Notes: a model not told the origin generated them from the letters alone. Positions 35,001 to 39,479 are shown, counted from the first letter of the stretch. The stretch is DNA of 64,000 bases from Hippopus hippopus (GCA_946811185.2 OX328096.1:21703881-21767880); one strand, 5' to 3'. Translations and numbers: made by a program.

Positions 35001-37215
35001 TACCATAGTTCTCTGTAATGCTTTGCCAAAAGATACTCCCATGCAAGCAGAACTGTTATCAAAGGTCACTCCATGATTTTCTGAGTGCAAAGTGAATGTT
35101 TTTTACCACTAAGCAACATGTATGAAAGCCTTTGTGTTATATACTTGAATTTCTTCCGTGGTATTTAGTTTTGATAAAGAAATAAGAAATATAATCCCTA
35201 TTTGACACAAGGATGTATACATGGATAGAAAACCCTGAAGATTTAACTACGTACTACACAATACTAAGATTCAACAACTCCACAGGAAGAGGCTTTTGAA
35301 ACATTGCGAGAAAATACTGGTTAACAGCAATTTCTCCCTATCCCACAATGTTTTCTATTCTTTGATAGGCGTATCAAACAATTTCAGCTTTATCTAATAT
35401 GTCATCTGAACTGTTGTCAATCTCTAGCAGTCTTAATGTTGTCAGATAGTAAAGATATGATTAAAGTACAAGTTGTTCACAGTAAGGGAAATATCATTAG
35501 CTATTGTGCACAGATGGCAAAATTCCAAAAAAGATACGACTGCACAGAATATGCTGTCTGACCTTTGATTTACAACATCTGCTATTTTATTCTAGATGAC
35601 TGTAGACAATCGCAATACCCTTTGAATATGGACTGACTTATGTTTGGACGATTAGACAGCTAAATTCTATCGCAATAGTTCTTTACCAAATGCCGAAATT
35701 TCATATTTGAAAAAATAAAGTATTTGCAGACCAAAACTTAGATGCATCTCAAATGATGGTAGTTGCTTTGGAAAAGGTAACAAACATTGTGGGAAGTGTC
35801 ATTCTATACCCACACTATTTTCAAAAGCTGTCTTTCCTCAGAGTCATTAAACTAGGCATTACTTCGTAAAGAGCTAAATCTATGGCACCGGCATAACCAG
35901 GAATGTAGATAAGATGCAGCCAATCACTAGGGCCTGATCAAACCTCCTTATACTTTGCTATTTGCCTTTTATTTCTCAAAAAGGCATCTTACAAAATTTG
36001 ATGTCGAAGACATGGCCTCAAGGCTTTCACACTGGTAAAGCACCTGTGTGGTAACTCAATACCGAAGTAAAGGAGCACTGCGAATAGGAAACAGTTGTAG
36101 ACAGGGTTTTCCCTTACGCACAAATTTGTGTGTTTTGACGCATATTTTACCTAGATTAAAATTTTCCGAGCACAGGCATGTGACGCAATTCAAGAAGGAA
36201 ATCGAGAATCGTCGTAACTGACGTACAAAATTATGTGGGGGCGAATTAATCACATACTGCCTCCTCGATGGCTTGTTATTGTCAAAAAAGCTGTAAAATA
36301 TGACGGATATCTCTGGTGAAAAGGTGTCTATTTAAGGATCGCTGAATGTCACAGGTACATTTTGGTGTTATCTGTTAGTAGGGTAAAGGAAATTGTGATC
36401 ACTCTTCGTTTCGTTGGTGTTTTTGGGTGGGTAGGGCATTTTTTTGTTGTCACTGGTAATCGTGGCGTTGCATTCCTTGTGTTTCTTTATTAATAGGGGA
36501 GTGTTTTTTTCTTATTTAATCATATTGTTTCATTATAGAATGTCAAATTCCTGTGGTAAAAGAAAGTGCATTTCACATGCAATTTCTCCATTGGCAACAA
36601 TTTTTTGATAAAAATGTGGTCTGCTGCAATAAGAAACACAAACATTGCACTCGGGTGCCAAACGCTTGTCTGCAAGTCAAAAACGGGACATACAGTAACG
36701 GTGTCAAACAGAGTTACTTGCTCTTAAGTATGAGTTCGCCATTTGAAAAGATACAACTAGCCCAATTTTATAAGTAAGTTTCTTTAAAAAAGTCAGACAT
36801 ATGAGAATAATTATGTCAAAGTTTTTGCATGACGGCGCAAATGACGTGAGGACTGGCAATACCTTGTTTTCTCCGAAATCTGCGAAGCTAGAAATGTCGT
36901 CTGCAGTAGATAACGAGTTTCTATAAAAAATCTTGCAATATTAATTACTCACTCTATGTTCCGTAAGATGACTTTGTCCTGCGTCTTACAGCATCCTTTG
37001 GCCTTTACTTGCACTGTGTATGTACAATCGTGAATGGTAAGCGTCGACCCATGGGTTACAGAAAATTGGCGCTGAGCAAACGGCTTGCCGCTGTCAAAAC
37101 CGCCTTTGGATTTCTCATCCGTTGGAATCCAGACGTGCGTAGCATCGTAGACACCATTCGTCTTTCCGTTCACCAATTTATCCTGAGAATTCATGTCAGT
37201 GTGTATAACATTCAT
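1894..37215 (-). CDS. ABCG2: ABCG2-like ABC half-transporter, N-terminal half (multi-exon, continues past left edge)
   Basis: ABCG-type half-transporters hydrolyse ATP in the cytosol to export substrates across a membrane, and work as dimers. Coding exons on the minus strand: 36953-37215, 29473-29532, 28802-28916, 26834-26986, 25811-25968, 24555-24706, 21299-21406, 20583-20612, candidate microexons 17230-17235 and 17135-17140, 4893-4953 and 1894-2002. Every junction is GT-AG and the phases agree. The joined product has Walker A GPTGSGKS (100-107), Q-loop YVVQDD, signature VSGGERKR (206-213), Walker B VLFLDEP (226-232) and H-loop SIHQPR (H263). NBD-first order and motif wording ([19 protein letters not shown]) fit ABCG2 better than white or ABCG1. 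About 407 residues are present; family members are about 650, so the six-helix membrane domain lies to the left of the window. Introns (89 bp to 12 kb) are full of A, B and H repeats. Confidence 0.93.
2029..2435. mobile_element. Family B element interrupted by a family A copy
   Basis: B begins TGAGCCATGCTCTATGAAA at 2029 and runs into GGGGCTTAA. It is then broken by A (2056-2193) and resumes at TTAAAGCTTCTGTAAAATG, continuing through the GCCTGCGCAG hairpin to a degraded AGCATGACTCA end. The TTAA is present on both sides of A, as expected for a TTAA target duplication. Confidence 0.75.
2056..2193 (-). mobile_element. Family A copy, internally deleted, inside B
   Basis: Only 138 bp long. It keeps both TTAA-bounded termini (CCCTTTACC and GGTAAAGGG) but has lost the central hairpin, the sequence jumping from GTGGGAAAAG to GATGCTTTGAATTTGG. 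Confidence 0.8.
2479..2707 (-). mobile_element. Family A copy (type description)
   Basis: Family A is about 228 bp, bounded by TTAA plus C(C/T)CTTTACC terminal repeats. One arm reads AATCCCgAGTTTTAACGACCC and the other TTTGTCGTCTGCAAATGC. Between them is an almost perfect hairpin that starts GAAAACATTGTGGGAAAAGG and turns at GCTGGT-T-ACCAGC. There is no coding capacity, so it is a MITE. TTAA targets suggest piggyBac-type mobilisation (inference). Strand '-' here means the AATCCC arm comes first. In this copy the AATCCC arm is left. Confidence 0.85.
2704..2929 (+). mobile_element. Family A copy abutting the previous one in inverted orientation
   Basis: It shares a single TTAA (2704-2707) with the copy to its left, so the two ACGACAAAA-type arms face each other across one target site. 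The centre reads GGTTACC. Confidence 0.8.
3382..4657. mobile_element. Family H (pearl/HINE-like) element with ~170-bp tandem core
   Basis: It starts AAACAAGAGGGCCATGATGG and ends with a hairpin (CTGGCCTTCGGCCAG) followed by GTGGAGCTAAAAA. The core is a degenerate tandem of about 170 bp built round CCCATGTAAAACTTGTGACC and GGTAGCCCTAGG. A (GGAC)n-like GACGGACGCACGG tract precedes the terminal hairpin. The architecture resembles the tandem-core pearl and HINE elements of bivalves. The antisense ORF at 3712-4020 is a by-product of the tandem units. Confidence 0.75.
4775..4840. repeat. Family D palindrome
   Basis: Short hairpin repeat: GTGGATCAAAAATCAGACTG, a turn at CATGTTTTGTG, then CAGTCTGACCTTGATCTACA. 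It lies about 50 bp from an ABCG2-like exon. Confidence 0.7.
4893..4953 (-). CDS. ABCG2: ABCG2-like exon: linker helix between NBD and membrane domain
   Basis: 61 bp with acceptor ATCTTGCAG and donor AAAA|GTAAGTAC, entered in phase 1 and left in phase 2. It encodes [19 protein letters not shown]. This matches the helical xxEKLxxxYxxS segment of the ABCG2 linker. The first residue is E or Q depending on which upstream exon is joined. Confidence 0.85.
4981..5206 (+). mobile_element. Family A copy, degraded
   Basis: The right end AGGTAAAAGGTTAA and the hairpin wording (GCTGGTTACCAGC) are clear. The left terminus is eroded to CTCTTAAACAAATAAC. It starts 28 bp from the ABCG2-like exon boundary at 4953. 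Confidence 0.65.
5203..5506. mobile_element. Family A, double-arm (snap-back) variant
   Basis: It shares TTAA with the preceding copy. Both ends are the same arm type: TTAACTTTTAACCTAACAAG at left, and TTTGTCATCTACAAATGC to GGTAAAGATTTAA at right. Normal copies have two different arms, so this looks like a recombined or foldback derivative. Confidence 0.55.
5520..5715. repeat. Imperfect minisatellite, AATCATAATGAAACATC units
   Basis: About seven units of 25-35 bp, each AATCATAATGAAACATC followed by a T-run of varied length. No ORF and no transposon ends are seen. Confidence 0.7.
5959..6453. mobile_element. Family B element interrupted by a family A copy
   Basis: TGAGCCATGCTCTGGCAAAA at 5959 leads to GGGGTTTAA. 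A occupies 5985-6213, then B resumes with TTAATGTGTCTCCATGATGC and ends AAGCATGGTTCA. Comparison with intact B copies, for example GGGGCTTAATGCATCTTC near 62.37 kb, gives the empty site. Here the break falls in the opposite B terminus from the one at 2056. Confidence 0.85.
5985..6213 (-). mobile_element. Family A copy nested in B, full length
   Basis: Complete: TTAACCCTTTACC at left and GGTAAAGAGTTAA at right, with an intact central hairpin (GGTAATCAGC turn). It supplies the cleanest evidence that A duplicates TTAA on insertion. Confidence 0.9.
6613..7097 (-). mobile_element. Family A copy interrupted by family B
   Basis: The A sequence runs from TTTAATCCCTTATGAAACAA through the hairpin to CTTCTCATCTTCAAATG. 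It is then broken by B (6793-7045) and resumes at AAATGCTTTCAATTTGAAC, ending near GGTAGAGATGG. AAATG occurs on both sides of B. Confidence 0.75.
6793..7045 (+). mobile_element. Family B copy nested in A
   Basis: Begins TGAGCCATGCTCTGTGAAAA and ends AGAGTATGGCACA. It contains GTCAGCCTGCCAGTCAGGCTGAC and the TTTTATGGATTGATAATTATG segment typical of B. Confidence 0.8.
7466..7493. promoter_or_regulatory. Two perfect CRE octamers 20 bp apart
   Basis: TGACGTCA occurs at 7466-7473 and 7486-7493 within a duplicated TAGAGTGACGTCATTCTATA unit. TGACGTCA is the canonical CREB/ATF site. It lies deep in the 12-kb intron of the ABCG2-like gene, so any enhancer role is inference. Confidence 0.35.
7602..7772. 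repeat. Foldback with ~72-bp arms
   Basis: Arms 7602-7673 and 7700-7772 are nearly perfect complements (GGTGGTTTATCGTTCAATAA against TTATTGAACGATAAACCACC). The loop is 26 bp and itself pairs in part (CGGGCTATCGCCC). Confidence 0.85.
8254..8320. repeat. Family D palindrome
   Basis: GTGAAGATCAAGATCAGACC, then a turn at ACACAAAATGTG, then CTCTGATCTTTGATCTACAC and GCCCGCC. Confidence 0.7.
8422..8650 (+). mobile_element. Family A copy, degraded
   Basis: TAACTCCTTACCAAATGACA at left, hairpin with a GGTTACCGGTACC centre, and a CGTAAAAGGTTAG right end. The TTAA is eroded at both sides. Confidence 0.65.
9093..9306 (+). mobile_element. Family A copy, degraded
   Basis: TTTTACCCTTTCACG at left and GACACAGAATTAA at right. 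The hairpin stem is preserved as GGAGAAATTGTTGGTAACC against TGCATTTTCTC. Confidence 0.6.
10295..12902. mobile_element. Family H (pearl/HINE-like) element with ~145-bp tandem core, split by family G
   Basis: Start AAACAAGAGGGCCATGATGG; end hairpin AGCTCACCATGAGCACTTCG.. closing with GGTGAGCTAAAAA. The core is about ten units of about 145 bp carrying GACAAACATTCTGACCAA and TGGCCTCTAGAGCGTACACA. Because 145 is not a multiple of 3, each unit opens staggered antisense ORFs ([10 protein letters not shown]...) between 11710 and 12764. These are repeat artefacts. A G element is inserted at 10811-11620. Confidence 0.8.
10811..11620. mobile_element. Family G element, ~810 bp, nested in H
   Basis: TTAA-AGCTGCAGTAAAGTC at left and the inverse, ending GAGACT-TTAA, at right. 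Removing it rejoins the H unit (AAAAGTTTAA + AGAATATTGGATGG). No ORF of note. It matches the second copy at 33351-34145 over its full length. Confidence 0.85.
12975..13092. repeat. Short imperfect tandem of GTGCTTGCCTAGGAAA
   Basis: Four or five degenerate units (CTTGCTTAGGAAAG, GTGCTTGCATAGGAAAGG, GTGCTTGCCTAGGAAAAG, GTGCTTGCTTAGAAAG). No other signal. Confidence 0.55.
13335..13400. repeat. Family D palindrome
   Basis: GCATAGATCAAGATCAGACT paired with AGTCTGACCTTAGATCTTTA around GCAGTGAACTTGC. Confidence 0.7.
13496..13733 (-). mobile_element. Family B copy
   Basis: TGAGCCATGCTGTGGCAAAA to AGGATGGCTCA. Reverse orientation relative to the copy at 41699, with CATGCAGAAAATTGACCGAT before the GC hairpin. 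Confidence 0.8.
14001..14225 (+). mobile_element. Family A copy
   Basis: TTAACTCTTTAGAAAACAAC to GGTAAAAAGTTAA, centre GGTTACC. TTAA is intact on both sides. Confidence 0.8.
14978..15206 (+). mobile_element. Family A copy, full length, first of a cluster
   Basis: TTAACTCTTTACCAAACGAC to GGTAAAGGGTTAA, with a hairpin stem almost unbroken over 60 bp. It is one of the least decayed copies and useful as a family reference. It opens a run of six copies ending at 16347. Confidence 0.9.
15212..15440 (+). mobile_element. Family A copy
   Basis: CCTCTCTTTACCAGGTAAC to GTGTGGTAAATG. Terminal TTAA lost at both ends; hairpin centre GGTTGCC. Confidence 0.75.
15457..15685 (+). mobile_element. Family A copy, full length
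   Basis: TTAACACTTTACCAAACGAC to GGTAAAAGGTTAA, same orientation as the two to its left. Confidence 0.88.
15705..15979. mobile_element. Family A copy, divergent, two like arms
   Basis: Both ends carry the CAAA-CAA/ATAAAAGT-type arm (TTGACCAAACAATAAAAG left, GTTGTCTGGTAAGGAATTAA right), as in the copy at 5203. The hairpin is eroded. Confidence 0.6.
15978..16205 (-). mobile_element. Family A copy, full length
   Basis: TTAACCCTTTACCAAACAAC to GGTACAGAGTTAA, centre GGTAACC. It shares TTAA with its left neighbour and with a half-copy at 16202-16347 on its right. Confidence 0.88.
16202..16347 (-). mobile_element. Family A half-copy
   Basis: The left arm and half of the hairpin are missing. It runs from ACATTTTCTCCTTTTCCAAC to CTTGTAAAGGGTTAA. 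Confidence 0.7.
16597..16820 (-). mobile_element. Family A copy
   Basis: TTAACTCTTTTCGAAACAGT at left, centre GGTTACCACC at 16681-16690. The right terminus merges into the next copy. Confidence 0.65.
16816..17050 (+). mobile_element. Family A copy
   Basis: TTAAAACTCTTTAACAAACA to GGTAAAGGGTTAA, centre GGTTACC. Its right end lies 85 bp from the candidate microexon at 17135. Confidence 0.8.
17135..17140 (-). CDS. ABCG2: Candidate 6-nt microexon (CTGCAC) of the ABCG2-like gene
   Basis: On the minus strand, TTCTCTGTTTCTCTTAG is followed by CTGCAC and then GTAAGTTAG. That is a strong polypyrimidine tract and acceptor six bases before a strong donor. It enters in phase 1 and adds two codons. Joined after the microexon at 17230 it gives Ala-Ala and changes the first residue of the next exon from Glu to Gln. 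It lies in a rare repeat-free stretch. There is no transcript evidence. Confidence 0.5.
17230..17235 (-). CDS. ABCG2: Candidate 6-nt microexon (CCTCAG) of the ABCG2-like gene
   Basis: On the minus strand, TCTTCTTCTTGTTTTTGGCATGCAG precedes CCTCAG, which is followed by GTAAGCTAC. It is entered in phase 1, adds Ala-Ser and keeps the frame whether included or skipped. It is separated from the second microexon by an 89-bp intron. Chance occurrence of one such site is possible; two in phase and so close is less likely. Confidence 0.5.
17830..18036 (+). mobile_element. Family A copy, degraded
   Basis: TTTTTACCAAATTACAAAAT to GATAAAGAATTAA. The right half is shortened after GTTTTGG. Confidence 0.65.
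18374..18636. mobile_element. Family C copy (type description), 263 bp
   Basis: Termini TGGCCTGCAACACGTGAAAA and its inverse ending TAGCAGGCCA. Each half holds a GC hairpin (CAGCCTGCGCAGTCCACGCAGGCT; AGCCTGCGCGGACTGCGCAGGCT) inside a longer CACTTTACG stem. No ORF. All three full copies in the window are exactly 263 bp, which suggests recent spread. Confidence 0.85.
19043..19259 (+). mobile_element. Family B copy, degraded, right end broken by A
   Basis: GTCATGCTCTGTATAAAGG at left, GC hairpin decayed to CATCAGCCTGCAC, then TGGTATGATGCATTATTAAG. It ends at GATGCATTG where A begins. This is a probable third case of A landing in the TTAA of a B terminus, but B sequence to the right is too degraded to be sure. 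Confidence 0.6.
19257..19486 (-). mobile_element. Family A copy
   Basis: ATTGACCCTTTACCACACAA to GATAAAGAATTAA, centre GGTAACC. The left TTAA is decayed to TTGA. Confidence 0.8.
19732..19912 (-). mobile_element. Family A copy, left hairpin arm deleted
   Basis: TAACCCTTCACCAAACAATC to TTGTTTGTTAA, with only one side of the hairpin (GGGCTAACCAGC). Confidence 0.65.
19909..20106 (+). mobile_element. Family A copy, right hairpin arm deleted
   Basis: TTAACTCTTTACTAAACAAC to GGTAAAGGGTTCAA. It shares TTAA with its neighbour, which has lost the opposite hairpin arm. Confidence 0.7.
20378..20444. repeat. Family D palindrome, degraded
   Basis: GTGTAGACCAAAGATCAGAC and GTCTGATCTGAACTACAC, separated by a diverged turn. 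Confidence 0.6.
20583..20612 (-). CDS. ABCG2: ABCG2-like 30-nt exon in the linker
   Basis: Acceptor TTGTTTCAG and donor AAAG|GTATGTAA, phase 1 to phase 1. It encodes [10 protein letters not shown] across the junction, an acidic flexible stretch. Its symmetrical phase means it can be skipped without a frameshift. Confidence 0.75.
20862..21086 (+). mobile_element. Family A copy
   Basis: The left end is eroded (AATAGATCACAAATTTTTGA); the right end GTGTGGTAAAGGGTTAA is clear. Centre GGTGACC. Confidence 0.7.
21299..21406 (-). CDS. ABCG2: ABCG2-like exon: NPADFFLD-type segment after the H-loop
   Basis: 108 bp, phase 1 to 1, donor ACTG|GTAAGAGA. It encodes [20 protein letters not shown] and then [15 protein letters not shown]. 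The [14 protein letters not shown] wording is an ABCG2 hallmark just after the nucleotide-binding domain. Confidence 0.92.
21476..21704 (-). mobile_element. Family A copy
   Basis: TTAATCCTTTGCTACACAAT to GGTAAAGAGTGAA, centre GGTACCC. It starts 70 bp upstream (in gene sense) of the exon acceptor at 21407. Confidence 0.8.
21722..21962 (-). mobile_element. Family A copy, degraded
   Basis: TCTTTAACTTTATATGGAAA at left, GATAACCAGTGTTTTCTCC at the centre, CGTGAAAAGTTA at the right. Confidence 0.6.
22074..24248. mobile_element. Family H (pearl/HINE-like) element with ~168-bp tandem core
   Basis: Start AAACAAGAGGGCCAAGATGG; end CGACGGACACCGGGTGATCC, a hairpin around GAGCACGTTGTGCTTAGG, and TGAGCTAAAAA. 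The core holds about ten units with AAATCTGACCAGC and CAGAGCCATGTTTCTTGACG; the units between 23.0 and 23.9 kb are the most uniform. A C-run sits at 22879-22892. Confidence 0.8.
24555..24706 (-). CDS. ABCG2: ABCG2-like exon: D-loop to H-loop segment
   Basis: 152 bp, acceptor TGTTTCAG, donor CTAG|GTTTGTTA, phase 2 to 1. It encodes [20 protein letters not shown] then [20 protein letters not shown] and on to FFEQL. SIHQPR contains the switch histidine (H263) that contacts the ATP gamma-phosphate in ABC proteins. Confidence 0.93.
24985..25222 (+). mobile_element. Family A copy, degraded
   Basis: Core GAAAACATTGTGGGTAAAGG is kept; the turn is deleted to GCTGGTTTTCTCC. The right end GATTGTTTGGAAATGG is eroded. 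Confidence 0.6.
25811..25968 (-). CDS. ABCG2: ABCG2-like exon: ABC signature and Walker B
   Basis: 158 bp, acceptor CCTTGTAG, donor AAAA|GTATGTAA, phase 0 to 2. It encodes [16 protein letters not shown], then [20 protein letters not shown] and [16 protein letters not shown]. Signature VSGGERKR and Walker B VLFLDEP with catalytic glutamate E231 are intact, so the NBD looks competent. Confidence 0.95.
26137..26362 (-). mobile_element. Family A copy
   Basis: TTAACCCTTTACCACACAAC to GTAAAGTGTTAA, centre GGTAACC. Confidence 0.85.
26467..26735 (+). mobile_element. Family B copy
   Basis: GAGCCAATGTCTGTGAAAAG to AGAGCATGGCTCA, with CAGCCTATGCAGTCTGCGCA at the hairpin. Confidence 0.8.
26834..26986 (-). 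CDS. ABCG2: ABCG2-like exon: Q-loop and helical subdomain
   Basis: 153 bp, phase 0 to 0, acceptor AAATCAG and donor AAAG|GTTTGTC. It encodes [20 protein letters not shown], then [20 protein letters not shown] and [21 protein letters not shown] is near-invariant in ABCG2 proteins. Confidence 0.95.
27195..27250. repeat. Family D palindrome, degraded
   Basis: GTTTACAACAAGATCAGACT with the returning arm reduced to TTCACTGATCTGGATTG. Confidence 0.5.
27715..27995 (-). mobile_element. tRNA-derived SINE
   Basis: A B-box (GGTTCGATCT on the minus strand, 27961-27970) lies at the right. The shared tail TTTCAGTTATATC and an ATTG-rich end lie at the left (27721). The orientation puts the tRNA-like head at high coordinates. 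Confidence 0.7.
28310..28545 (+). mobile_element. Family A copy, degraded
   Basis: The hairpin is reduced to GCTTACAACCAGC; the right end is TTTGGTAAGGATTAA. Confidence 0.6.
28556..28775 (-). mobile_element. Family A copy, 27 bp from an ABCG2-like exon
   Basis: Left arm CCAAAAAATCCCATGTTTTA, centre GGAAACC. The right end is eroded to CTCGTTTAGTATAGAG, just before the donor at 28801. Confidence 0.65.
28802..28916 (-). CDS. ABCG2: ABCG2-like exon following Walker A
   Basis: 115 bp, acceptor ATTTTAG, donor GCAG|GTAAAATA, phase 2 to 0. It encodes [20 protein letters not shown] then [18 protein letters not shown]. The final Gln is the Q-loop residue. Confidence 0.95.
29473..29532 (-). CDS. ABCG2: ABCG2-like exon carrying Walker A
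   Basis: 60 bp, acceptor TGTTTTCAG, donor CCTC|GTAAGTAA, phase 2 to 2. It encodes [20 protein letters not shown]106 is the P-loop lysine. The first base completes Asp88 with the two bases left by exon 1 (LRNID). Confidence 0.95.
29622..29847 (+). mobile_element. Family A copy with reversed centre
   Basis: Arms in plus order (TTAACTCTTTACCACACG to GGTAAAGTGTTGAA), but the hairpin turn reads GGTAACC, the form usual in minus copies. A fragment of another copy follows to about 29960. Confidence 0.8.
30186..30412 (-). mobile_element. tRNA-derived SINE
   Basis: On the minus strand an A-box (AGTGGCTCAGTGG, 30389-30401) and a B-box (GGGTTCAAGCC, 30346-30356) are correctly spaced. The tail TTTCAGTTATATC lies at 30236. 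The head differs from the SINE at 27715 while the tail is shared. Confidence 0.8.
30415..30641 (-). mobile_element. Family A copy
   Basis: CTTTATCAAACAATTCAGAG to ATATGGTAAAGAGTTA, centre GGTTGCC. Confidence 0.7.
31047..31273 (+). mobile_element. Family A copy
   Basis: TTAACACATCACTAGACAAC at left, strong hairpin with GGTCACC centre, right end eroded (ATGAATGGTAAACC). Confidence 0.75.
31478..31707 (+). mobile_element. Family A copy, degraded
   Basis: TTTACTCTTTCCCAATCAAC to GTTAAAGGGTTAA. The hairpin is reduced to GGTAACCAG. Confidence 0.65.
31874..32101 (+). mobile_element. Family A copy
   Basis: CTTTATTTTTTACCAAATGA to GGTAAAGGGTTAA, centre GGTTACC. Confidence 0.8.
32119..32348 (+). mobile_element. 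Family A copy
   Basis: TTAAGTCTTTTCCAAAAGAC to GATAAAGTGTTAA. The hairpin carries an extra TCC before GGTTACC. Confidence 0.75.
32988..33214 (-). mobile_element. Family A copy with reversed centre
   Basis: TTAAACCTTTACCACACAAT to GGTAAAGAGTC. The arms are in minus order but the turn reads GGTTACC. Confidence 0.8.
33351..34145. mobile_element. Family G element, second copy (795 bp)
   Basis: TTAA-AGCCCCTGTAAAGTCC at left, GGACTTTACTGAGACT-TTAA at right. Collinear with the copy at 10811-11620. There is no intact ORF, so it is probably non-autonomous. Confidence 0.85.
34173..34630 (+). mobile_element. Family A copy interrupted by another family A copy
   Basis: TTAACTCTTTACCAAACAAA runs to GGCAACAAATTAA, is split by the copy at 34238-34466, then resumes TTAATTATGGCTCAAAC and finishes with a GGTCACC hairpin and GTGTTAAAGTG. 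Confidence 0.8.
34238..34466 (-). mobile_element. Family A copy nested in family A
   Basis: TTAACCCTTTACCACACAAT to GGTAAAGGGTTAA with a near-perfect hairpin. It is inserted at the ACAAATTAAATG TTAA of the host copy. The centre is GGTTACC despite minus arm order. Confidence 0.9.
34688..34913 (+). mobile_element. Family A copy
   Basis: TTAACTCTTTACCAAACGAC to GGTAGAGGGTTAA, centre GGTTACC. Little decayed. Confidence 0.88.
35245..35878. mobile_element. Two degraded family A copies plus a D palindrome
   Basis: A-like arms at 35245-35462 (TTTAACTACGTACTACACAA..) and 35680-35878 (CTTTACCAAATGCCGAAATT..). Between them, at about 35520-35576, is a D remnant (ACGACTGCACAGAATATGCT). Confidence 0.5.
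36953..37215 (-). CDS. ABCG2: ABCG2-like first coding exon
   Basis: The 263-bp exon opens at ATG 37215 and ends at donor ATAGA|GTGAGTAA, leaving two bases that complete Asp88. It encodes an N-terminal tail of about 50 polar residues and then the first NBD strand ([15 protein letters not shown]) and KVILRNI. A second Met lies at codon 8, and I chose the first because no stop separates it. Reading through the donor would meet TGA at once. The 7.4-kb intron 1 follows. Confidence 0.88.
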
Positions 37216-37450
37216 TTCGTAAAAGACAACAGTTCTACACTACTACCCGACAACACTGCCTGTGTCACCGTGAAAGGTATCAATGAACATTAATGTGCCT
37301 TATTGAGGTTATAACTACTGTTTTGATCACGTGAATTGATTTAGGTTTACGTAAACGCAGACGAATCGATTGTTAAAGGGGAATAAAGTCGTATAGGTAA
37401 TCTTTTACAGCTTCGTATCGACAGTGCTGTGCACTGTGATTTTTAAAGAC
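37216..37450 (-). promoter_or_regulatory. 5' flank of the ABCG2-like gene
   Basis: Repeat-poor sequence upstream of the ATG. No confident TATA box or initiator was recognised. The presence of a non-coding 5' exon further right cannot be excluded. The next repeat (a SINE) begins at about 37,450, leaving only about 235 bp of unique flank. Confidence 0.3.
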
Positions 37451-37825
37451 ATTTTGTATTGATTAAACGCCTTTTTCACCATTACTTCAATTATATCACG
37501 GCAGCCAGTGCACCCCCCCCCCACCTTCAGTCTGAAGGGTTGCTCCGATGTTATTTTTGTTATTGGGTCTCCGTACCCCTTCACATCAGCCCTTCTTTAA
37601 CGGTATCTGGAAATTTTCAAAATCTTACCTGTCATCTTTCAGTCTGCCTAATGTTTCTTTAATCTGCACGTCAGTTAATGAAAATGGACATGAATGGGTG
37701 AGAGAAGAATGAATACTGTCGCATTGGCTATCATCAGTCTTCGGAAAGAAATATGCCAAGCTGGGGATCGAAGTAGCGACCCCATGTTCTCAGGTCCGGT
37801 GCAACTGAGCTACCAGGACTCGGCC
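37450..37825 (-). mobile_element. tRNA-derived SINE
   Basis: Minus-strand A-box TGGTAGCTCAGTT (37803-37815) and B-box TTCGATCCCC (37763-37772). The tail CTTCAATTATATC lies at 37487. A C-run interrupts it at 37512-37522. Confidence 0.8.
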
Positions 37826-37907
37826 AAGGTGTTTTATAGCGTTATGTGATTTATCAAATCATTTGCTCTCAAAATTTTATGCTTGTCTCAAGTTGAGTCT
37901 CAGTTCT

Positions 37908-38540
37908 TAACTCTTTATCGGACTACAAAATTTTAGGATTGTTAAAATGAAAACCACTTGCAGACAACCAATTACAGGTAAATGTAGAATATGTCTCCAA
38001 GAGGGGTTGAACACATTATGGGCAAAGGAGAACTGGTACTGAGAAACCAAACTGTTAGACTTGTTCAATTTCAAAGCATTTGCAAGCGACAAATCAGTTG
38101 TAGCTATTATTGTTGGACTTTGGCGTCGAAATGGTCAAAAAATTGTGGATAAAGTAAAAGATCCTTGCGACTAGTTTCTGTTCCCTATATGATGCCAAGA
38201 GACAGACATAAACTAAGTACGAAATACTCAACTTCATACGTTAGTTTTATTTGCATTTCTTAATCTTCTTTTTCAAGCCTCCATGTGCATTTATTGGGCA
38301 ACATTTCGTTTTTCTGATTTACGAAACCAACTGCAGCTGTCTTTGCAAGCCGGTCGTGAACCTTTTGACGTCCCTAAGAAAGACGCATTTTGATAACACT
38401 GTGGGAATAAGAAAAAATAATATTTTCCCTCGATGTTTTCTACCCTTTCAAAGATTAGTCCTATAATTTGAGCTACATATCAGTTGTCTGCAAAGGCTTC
38501 CAATTCGGAAAAGTCTAAAATGTTGTTTGGTAAAGAGTGC
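37908..38540. mobile_element. Two degraded family A copies
   Basis: 37908-38100 keeps TTAACTCTTTATCGGACTAC and GGACTTGTTC-type arms but has lost the hairpin. 38355-38540 keeps CCTAAGAAAGACGCATTTTG, CACTGTGGGAATAAG and GTTTGGTAAAGAGTG. Confidence 0.5.
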
Positions 38541-38631
38541 ATTATGTTTGCGCATCTACAATGTCCAGTGTTTTGTTTGATGTGCCTATCAAACTAGCAT
38601 CGCATTTCTTAAACATGCGAAAGTAAATGAT

Positions 38632-38996
38632 TTAAAGTGACAATGACTGCCAAAAGTAAACAAAGCAGGTATTAGAATGCATTTAAAACCATATCATTAG
38701 AAGTATGGAAATTATTGTGACGATAATCTGTTATTATACGGTTGGTCTAAGTGTTACACGCTGGCTGAGAAATTCATTTCAAAACTAGGTTAAAAGTTGC
38801 CAGGTTACTCTATCTTTTGGTTACTTTTTGTCTGAAGTTTAAAAAGCATTTTTCTCCCAGAGACCAACACTTGTACCAAGCACACAATAACAGATTGTCA
38901 TCTTCGCAATATTTTACATACTTTCATATGGTATAGGATTTAAATTTGAATGCATTTTAATATCTGCATTTTGGAGGGTCACTATAGGGCCTTTGA
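38632..38996. mobile_element. Family F element (type description), ~365 bp
   Basis: Begins TTAA-AGTGACAATGACTGCC and ends AGGGCCTTTGAA. The two halves are imperfect complements (ATTAGAAGTATGGAAATTAT against ATATTTTACATACTTTCATA), so the whole element can fold back. No ORF. Confidence 0.75.
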
Positions 38997-39014
38997 ATTT
39001 CGTTATTCAGTCTA

Positions 39015-39222
39015 ACACTTTACAGACCACAATATCGTAGACCAGTAAATGATGCAAGCGCCTACAGACGACAGGTTAATTGTGGCACAAATAATGTGAT
39101 TTTCTTTAATAGAAAACATTGTGGGAAACGGTAACAGCATTTTCTTCCTTTCTCGCTGTATTTCTAAGGTCTTCTTCTTTAGAATTGCTACAACACATGA
39201 TTGTTCGGTAAACGGTTACGGT
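39015..39222 (+). mobile_element. Family A copy, degraded
   Basis: TCTAACACTTTACAGACCAC to CGGTAAACGGTTA. The hairpin is shortened to GGTAACAGC. Confidence 0.55.
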
Positions 39223-39479
39223 TAATGCCACTTTGTCACATACATCAGCATAGGTGGAAGGACTTCCCCTTTAAAGTTATCCACCCGGGACCGCATCACG
39301 TGAAAGAAAACGTGAAGTTATATTGGATTGGTCTTTTGTTAAAAAAACTTTATACTTTATGTGGTCTAAATGGATTTGTGTGCAACACATTTTATGCCAT
39401 GAGGTCACATATTTGAAATTCAATCAAATCATGTGTAGGGGCGGGTAGACTGATCCCGAACAAAATGTGACTGAAATAT

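Noticed and set aside
36553..36777. 74-codon plus [23 protein letters not shown]...
   Set aside because: No domain, no splice partners, and it lies within intron 1 of the minus-strand gene; chance ORF most likely.
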